Part shown: positions 7,223-10,435 of the stretch, one piece after another
Layout: each line of letters begins with the position of its first letter
Position numbering within the stretch: the first letter of the stretch is position 1
Source of the DNA: Saccharothrix sp. ST-888
Lineage (GTDB): Bacteria; Actinomycetota; Actinomycetes; Streptomycetales; Streptomycetaceae
Length of the DNA stretch: 10,435 nucleotides
Direction: 5' to 3'
Assembly: GCF_000955975.1 (NCBI RefSeq)
Contig: NZ_JYJF01000154.1
Coordinates: 1-10,435 of the forward strand
The notes under the pieces: model-generated
Seen by the model: the letters and a program-made list of their open reading frames with translations, nothing else
Databases searched by the model: none
Told to the model about the DNA's origin: nothing
Made by a program: the position numbers and the translations under genes

Positions 7223-7789
7223 ATGTCGATGTGGCACGGCGACAGGGCGGGTGCGGTGGGGCCCGGCGGCCAGGAGTGGCACGGGGGCGGGCGCGAGAGT
7301 GAGCGCGAGGACGGGCGCGGGGTCGAGGGCGGAGCCGAACGCGGGCCCGGGGCAGCGGGCCCTGGCCACGGCCTGGCCCAGAGCTGGTGCCTGCTCATCG
7401 CGCTGCACGGCCGGATCGAGGCGCAGGTCGAACGCGCGCTGCAGGCCGGGCACGGGCTGAGCGTCCGTGAGTTCTCGCTGCTGGAGGTGCTGAGCCGTCA
7501 GCATCCCGGCGAGGGCGGGCACCTGCGGATGGGCGAGGTCGCCGAGGCGGTCATGCTGAGCCAGAGTGCGACGACCCGGTTGGTGTCCCGGATGGAGGAT
7601 CGCGGACTGCTGTCCCGGTACCTGTGCGCGGACGACCGGCGCGGCATCTACACCGATGTCAGCCCGAGCGGCCTCGTCCTGCTGGAGCAGGCCCGGCCCA
7701 CCAATGACGCGGCGCTGCGCGAGGCGTTGGACGAGGCCGGCCGTCGCCCGGAGCTGGTGCCGCTGGTGGAGGCCGTCCGGGCGCTGTAG
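7223..7789 (+). CDS. MarR-family transcriptional regulator
   Basis: A 188-residue winged-helix regulator. Residues 1-50 are a Gly/Glu/Arg-rich low-complexity tail. The MarR domain begins near Gln53 with the dimerisation helix WCLLIALHGRIEAQVERALQ, followed by LSVREFSLLEVLSR (79-92). The helix-turn-helix is LRMGEVAEAVMLSQSATTRL plus VSRMEDRGLL (101-130), with a wing at ADDRRGIYTDVSPSG (136-150). ATG 7223 lies 8 bases after GAGGAGG; ATG 7229 is possible but further away. It is divergent from a DHA1 exporter, the standard arrangement of a ligand-released repressor of an efflux pump. Ligand unknown. A long structured terminator follows. Confidence 0.93.
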   Translation: MSMWHGDRAGAVGPGGQEWHGGGRESEREDGRGVEGGAERGPGAAGPGHGLAQSWCLLIALHGRIEAQVERALQAGHGLSVREFSLLEVLSRQHPGEGGHLRMGEVAEAVMLSQSATTRLVSRMEDRGLLSRYLCADDRRGIYTDVSPSGLVLLEQARPTNDAALREALDEAGRRPELVPLVEAVRAL

Positions 7790-7809
7790 GGCGTTGCGCT
7801 TCGGGGGCT

Positions 7810-7887
7810 CCGGACGGCCGGGCTCAGGGGTCCCGGCTGGGCGGCGCGCCTCGTCCGCCGGGCGCGCCCCCCTGAGCGCCCGTCCGG
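7810..7887. terminator. Long two-tier inverted repeat after the MarR gene
   Basis: Outer arms CCGGACGG / CCGTCCGG (7810-7817, 7880-7887) and inner arms GCTCAGGGG / CCCCTGAGC (7822-7830, 7869-7877) pair perfectly, separated by a small CCGG/GC internal loop. Inside, GGCGCGCC (7843-7850) pairs with a second copy (7861-7868). The result is a 78-base GC-rich structure right after the MarR stop and before the add promoter. Termination is the simplest role; no U-tract is present. Confidence 0.75.
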
Positions 7888-7940
7888 CTGCATCGCGGGC
7901 GTCGAGGGGTGATCCTCTTGCGCTGTCCGGGTGATCGGCA

Positions 7941-7976
7941 TAGTAAATCTACGCGCGTAGGGGCTACACTCCCGCA
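7941..7976 (+). promoter_or_regulatory. add promoter (leaderless type) with CTACGCGCGTAG operator
   Basis: TACACT (7965-7970) is a good TAnnnT -10 box and is followed by exactly six bases before ATG 7977, so transcription should start on the A of the start codon. The -35 candidate TAGTAA (7941-7946) is weak, with an 18-base spacer. Inside the spacer, CTACGCGCGTAG (7949-7960) is a perfect 12-base palindrome with a central CG, shared with the cdd-deoA gap. A bound protein would block RNA polymerase. An alternative promoter TTGCGC (7918-7923), 17 bases, TAGTAA (7941-7946) would put the operator at the start of the transcript. Confidence 0.6.
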
Positions 7977-9125
7977 ATGGAGAAGCAGATCCCTGTCGCT
8001 GCGGGCACTACAGGCCCCCGCATTCCCACCGCCGACCAGATCGCCCGTGCCCCGAAGGTGCTCCTGCACGACCACCTCGACGGCGGGCTGCGCCCTCAGA
8101 CCATCGTCGAGCTGGCAGCCGCCTGCGGCTACGAGGGGCTCCCGACCACCGACCCCGCCAAGCTCGGCGAGTGGTTCCGCGAGGCCGCCGACTCCGGCTC
8201 GCTGGTCCGCTACCTGGAGACCTTCGCCCACACCTGCGCCGTGATGCAGACCCGTGAGGCGCTGGTCCGGGTCGCCGCGGACTGTGCCGAGGACCTGGCC
8301 GCCGACGGTGTCGTGTACGCCGAGGTCCGGTACGCCCCCGAGCAGCACCTGGAGGCCGGCCTCACCCTCGACGAGGTGGTCGAGGCGGTCAACGAGGGCT
8401 TCCGCCTCGGCGAGGCCAAGGCCCGCGCCAACGGCCACCGGATCCGGGTCGGCGCCCTGCTCACCGCGATGCGCCACGCCGCCCGCTCGCAGGAGATCGC
8501 CGAGCTGGCCAACCGCTTCCGCGACCAGGGCGTGGTCGGCTTCGACATCGCCGGCGCCGAGGCCGGGTACCCCCCCACCCGCCACCAGGCCGCCTTCGAC
8601 TACCTCAAGGGCGAGAACAACCACTTCACCATCCACGCCGGTGAGGCCTTCGGCCTGCCGTCGATCTGGGAGGCCCTGCAGTGCTGCGGCGCCGACCGGC
8701 TCGGCCACGGTGTGCGCATCATCGACGACATCACCGTCCACGAGGACGGCCGGGTCGAGCTGGGCCGCCTGGCCGCGTACGTGCGGGACAAGCGCATCCC
8801 GCTGGAGATGTGCCCGACCTCCAACCTGCAGACGGCTGCCGCGACGTCGTACGCCGAGCACCCGATCGGCCTGCTCAGCCGGCTGAAGTTCCGGGTCACC
8901 GTCAATACCGACAACCGGCTGATGAGCGGCACCAGCATGAGCCGCGAGTTCGGGCACCTGGTCGAGGCGTTCGGCTACACCCTCGGTGACATGGAGTGGT
9001 TCACCGTGAACGCCATGAAGTCGGCCTTCCTGCCGTTCGACGAGCGGCTCGCGATGATCAGCGACGTGATCAAGCCCGGCTACGCCGAGCTCAAGTCCGA
9101 GTGGCTGTTCAGCACCGGCGCCTGA
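7977..9125 (+). CDS. add: Adenosine deaminase
   Basis: Deaminates adenosine and deoxyadenosine to inosine and deoxyinosine in the cytoplasm (purine salvage). At 382 residues it is full length for the TIM-barrel amidohydrolase. HDHLDGG gives zinc ligands His31 and His33; HAGE gives His220 and catalytic Glu223; RLGHG gives His244; CPTSN is at 279-283; VTVNTDN gives zinc ligand Asp312. The classical NTDD second aspartate is Asn313 here; from memory mycobacterial Add has the same NTDN, so this is probably clade-typical. No clear ribosome site precedes ATG 7977 (an AGGGG lies 13 bases away), which agrees with a leaderless mRNA. Related family activities (6-aminodeoxyfutalosine or adenine deaminase) are possible but less likely. 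It shares an operator-like palindrome with the deoA region. Confidence 0.95.
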   Translation: MEKQIPVAAGTTGPRIPTADQIARAPKVLLHDHLDGGLRPQTIVELAAACGYEGLPTTDPAKLGEWFREAADSGSLVRYLETFAHTCAVMQTREALVRVAADCAEDLAADGVVYAEVRYAPEQHLEAGLTLDEVVEAVNEGFRLGEAKARANGHRIRVGALLTAMRHAARSQEIAELANRFRDQGVVGFDIAGAEAGYPPTRHQAAFDYLKGENNHFTIHAGEAFGLPSIWEALQCCGADRLGHGVRIIDDITVHEDGRVELGRLAAYVRDKRIPLEMCPTSNLQTAAATSYAEHPIGLLSRLKFRVTVNTDNRLMSGTSMSREFGHLVEAFGYTLGDMEWFTVNAMKSAFLPFDERLAMISDVIKPGYAELKSEWLFSTGA

Positions 9126-9156
9126 CGGTGGACCGGCGCCCGGGCGGTCTCCCGGA

Positions 9157-9179
9157 GCCGCGTCGGGTGTTGACGCGGC
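9157..9179 (+). terminator. Hairpin terminator after add
   Basis: GCCGCGTC (9157-9164) and GACGCGGC (9172-9179) form a perfect 8-bp stem with a 7-base loop, 31 bases past the add stop codon. There is no U-tract. Position and stability suggest the add terminator. Confidence 0.65.
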
Positions 9180-9258
9180 CCCGCGGCGCCCGAAACGGCG
9201 TCTGACCGGCGGTCGGATGGGCGCGGGACCGTCGCCGGGGCCCCGCGTTCATCCGACT

Positions 9259-9313
9259 ACTCACCCATGTGAGTTAACGATCGTTGTACCTCCCGGAACC
9301 TTGTCACTACGGT
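9259..9313 (+). promoter_or_regulatory. Promoter region of the small secreted protein gene, with two dyads
   Basis: This stretch is visibly AT-richer than its surroundings. ACTCAC-N4-GTGAGT (9259-9274) is a perfect 6-base dyad, and AACGATCGTT (9276-9285) is a perfect 10-base palindrome immediately after it. TTGTAC (9284-9289), 18 bases, TACGGT (9308-9313) is the best promoter match, overlapping the second palindrome and implying a leader of about 80 bases. A consensus TTGACA at 9327-9332 has no good -10 box behind it. Operator function is inference. Confidence 0.45.
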
Positions 9314-9400
9314 GTGCCAGTCACTGTTGACACGGTGTAGCGGCGAGTGCCCCCGGATACACCCGCGCACCGGCCACCGACGAGGACCGAGGACCAACTG

Positions 9401-9835
9401 ATGAAGCAGGCCACTCTGAAGGCTGCCGGAACCGCGGCGCTCGGCGTCGCGCTCGCGGCGGCGGCTGCCGGTTCCGCCTCCGCCGCCACCGGCGGTGGGC
9501 TCGGGCTCCCGACCAGCGCGCTGAGCCACTCCGACGCGCTCACCGGTGCCGCCACCAGCGCGACCGGCAAGCTTCCGGCGGCTGCCCCGGTCACCGAGGC
9601 GGTCGGCAACCTCAACTCCGGCGTCGGCTCCTCGCTGGCCCCCGCCGCTCCCGCGGCCCCGGCCGCGCAGGCCCCCGCCGCCGACGCGGCTCCCGGGGCC
9701 GACCCGGAGGCTCCGGCCGCCGCCACCAAGGCGGTGACCCGCGCCGGCCTGCCGGTCCCGGGTGCGGAGGGCCTGAGCAAGCTGCCCGGTGTCGGCACTC
9801 TCACCGGCGCCCTGCCCGGCGGCATCCCCGGCTGA
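9401..9835 (+). CDS. Small secreted Ala/Pro/Gly-rich protein, function unknown
   Basis: 144 residues. A clear Sec signal peptide (Lys2 and Lys7, hydrophobic alanine-rich core 8-23, AxA site GSASA) predicts cleavage after Ala28, leaving about 116 residues. The mature part has no cysteine and no tryptophan and is compositionally biased: Ser/Thr/Gly-rich at 30-80, an Ala/Pro/Asp tract at about 80-108, and a C-terminal part with repeated short hydrophobic motifs (GLPVPGAEGLSKLPGVGTL, then TGALPGGIPG). No LPxTG anchor or membrane helix follows, so it should be released or wall-associated. I recall similar unnamed secreted proteins in streptomycetes but no established function. ATG 9401 is preceded by GAGGA (9389-9393) with 7-base spacing. 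It has its own AT-rich promoter region and is followed by three hairpins. Confidence 0.85.
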   Translation: MKQATLKAAGTAALGVALAAAAAGSASAATGGGLGLPTSALSHSDALTGAATSATGKLPAAAPVTEAVGNLNSGVGSSLAPAAPAAPAAQAPAADAAPGADPEAPAAATKAVTRAGLPVPGAEGLSKLPGVGTLTGALPGGIPG

Positions 9836-9844
9836 TCCCGCTGG

Positions 9845-9888
9845 ACCGCGCGAGCGCGGTTCCCGGCGGTGCCCGCAGCGGCACCGCC
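9845..9888. repeat. Two short hairpins after the secreted protein gene
   Basis: ACCGCG-CGAG-CGCGGT (9845-9860, 6-bp stem) is followed four bases later by GGCGGTGCC / GGCACCGCC (9865-9873, 9880-9888; 9-bp stem, 6-base loop). They begin 10 bases after the stop codon and precede the larger terminator, so they may protect the mRNA 3' end or act as accessory terminators. Confidence 0.6.
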
Positions 9889-9917
9889 ACCGCCGACTCG
9901 GGCACTCCGCACGCCCG

Positions 9918-9961
9918 AACGCCCCGAAGGGCCGCCTGGACAGGCGGCCCTTCGGGGCGTT
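9918..9961. terminator. Perfect 20-bp terminator hairpin, secreted protein / PspC
   Basis: Arms 9918-9937 and 9942-9961 are perfect complements over 20 bases around a GGAC loop. It stands between the convergent secreted-protein gene and the PspC gene, which fits a bidirectional terminator. The outermost pairs are A-T on both sides, but there is no long U-tract. Confidence 0.92.
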
Positions 9962-9994
9962 GTCGTGCCGGGACCGGTCGGGGTGGCGGGCGGT

Positions 9995-10177
9995 TCACGG
10001 CTCCTGGGGGAGCAGCAGCCACAGGGCCAGGTAGATCAGGAACTGCGGGCCGGGCAGCAGGCAGGAGACCAGGAAGATGATCCGGACGGTCCACGCGGAG
10101 AGGCCGAAGCGGTCGGCGATCCCGGCGCAGACACCGGCGATGACGCGGTTGTGGCGAGGACGGGCAAGCACGCTCAT
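9995..10177 (-). CDS. Stand-alone PspC-domain membrane protein
   Basis: 60 residues, essentially one PspC domain. The basic N-terminus (LARPRHNRVIAGVCAGIADRF, 4-24) carries the family hallmark GVCAGIAxxF, then GLSAWTVRIIF leads into a hydrophobic segment (VRIIFLVSCLL, then FLIYLALWLLLP), with Pro-Gly-Pro between. In Proteobacteria PspC is a membrane-stress sensor with PspB. Single-domain actinobacterial copies are common and little studied, so a cell-envelope stress role is inferred. ATG 10177 is supported by GGAG (10187-10184) six bases upstream; the open frame continues to 10297 but the extension has no family similarity and would bury this site. Confidence 0.9.
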   Translation of the reverse strand: MSVLARPRHNRVIAGVCAGIADRFGLSAWTVRIIFLVSCLLPGPQFLIYLALWLLLPQEP

Positions 10178-10327
10178 GGAGCTCTCCGAAGTCTTTCGGC
10201 CCGGTCCCGGTCTCTCCGGCGGGCATGACTCAATCTTCGGATTTCCGGCCGCTCCGAGCGTCGGCCGCGATGCTGATCCGACCCCCTGAACTCTCACCGG
10301 GGCGGCCCGGCGGTGGCTCAGGGTCGG
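10178..10327. other. Gap upstream of the PspC gene, no gene seen
   Basis: It holds the PspC ribosome site and presumably its promoter. I cannot identify convincing -35/-10 boxes on the minus strand. No RNA gene, repeat family or conserved small reading frame is apparent. Confidence 0.4.
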
Positions 10328-10346
10328 CTCAGGGATGGCCCCTGAG
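10328..10346. terminator. Small hairpin at the right edge
   Basis: CTCAGGG (10328-10334) pairs with CCCTGAG (10340-10346) around a 5-base loop. A nearby second GGCTCAGGG copy (10315-10323, and 10326-10334) makes a direct repeat 11 bases apart. It would overlap the stop of the possible minus-strand gene at the edge. Confidence 0.45.
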
Positions 10347-10433
10347 AACCGGCCGGTGGGCGGCGCCCAGCGGGGCGGCGACCGTGCTCAGCTGCGGCGC
10401 CGGGGTGGTGCCGGGCGTCGGCACCGGCGCGTC
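10329..10433 (-). CDS. Possible 3' end of a minus-strand gene running in from the right
   Basis: From the right edge one minus-strand frame stays open for 34 codons and ends in TGA (10331-10329). The peptide is Pro/Ala/Thr-rich (DAPVPTPGTTPAPQLSTVAA at its start) and most codons end in G or C, as expected of coding DNA here. A second minus-strand frame is also open over this short stretch, so the call is tentative and no product can be named. Confidence 0.3.
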   Translation of the reverse strand, partial: DAPVPTPGTTPAPQLSTVAAPLGAAHRPVLRGHP

Positions 10434-10435
10434 CG

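Noticed and set aside
9295..9322. GGAAC ... GTC resembling an ECF (SigE/SigR-type) promoter before the secreted protein gene
   Set aside because: The spacing between GGAAC and GTC is 20 bases, too long for the SigE pattern, and no GTT lies at the SigR spacing.

Overview
The window is high-GC DNA with strong G/C third-position bias. It has GTG starts, 4-base stop/start overlaps, apparent leaderless promoters (TAnnnT six bases before an ATG) and long GC-rich hairpins. Together with cytidine and adenosine deaminases that look actinobacterial, this points to a Streptomycetaceae-type actinomycete (Streptomyces or Kitasatospora). The assignment rests on sequence style and recalled family features; no search was run.

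Left part (1-2873), nucleoside uptake and salvage on the + strand: the 3' part of a nucleoside-type ABC transporter permease overlaps cdd (cytidine deaminase) by 4 bases. After 172 bases holding a palindrome and an 18-bp hairpin comes deoA (thymidine/pyrimidine-nucleoside phosphorylase). A very long hairpin ends this block and the converging minus-strand block.

Middle part (2848-7789), transporters and regulators: a minus-strand pair, an MFS exporter followed by a Uma2-family (DUF820) PD-(D/E)XK protein with an ATGA overlap, is divergent from a LysR-type regulator. Next is a second MFS drug-efflux-type gene (minus), divergent from a MarR-type regulator (+). Both are classic regulator/efflux pairs.

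Right part (7810-10435): a long structured terminator, then add (adenosine deaminase) with a leaderless-type promoter containing a perfect CTACGCGCGTAG palindrome. Then come a small secreted Ala/Pro-rich protein of unknown function followed by three hairpins, a 60-residue stand-alone PspC-domain membrane protein on the minus strand, and perhaps the 3' end of another minus-strand gene at the edge.

How it fits together: the permease brings nucleosides in, Cdd turns (deoxy)cytidine into (deoxy)uridine, DeoA phosphorolyses pyrimidine deoxynucleosides, and Add turns adenosine into inosine. The most interesting signal is that 11 of the 12 bases of the add palindrome recur at 1374-1384 between cdd and deoA. 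This suggests one unidentified regulator controls purine and pyrimidine nucleoside salvage. I see no phage, transposon, CRISPR, rRNA or tRNA, and no clearly novel multi-gene system; most of the window is ordinary chromosomal content.
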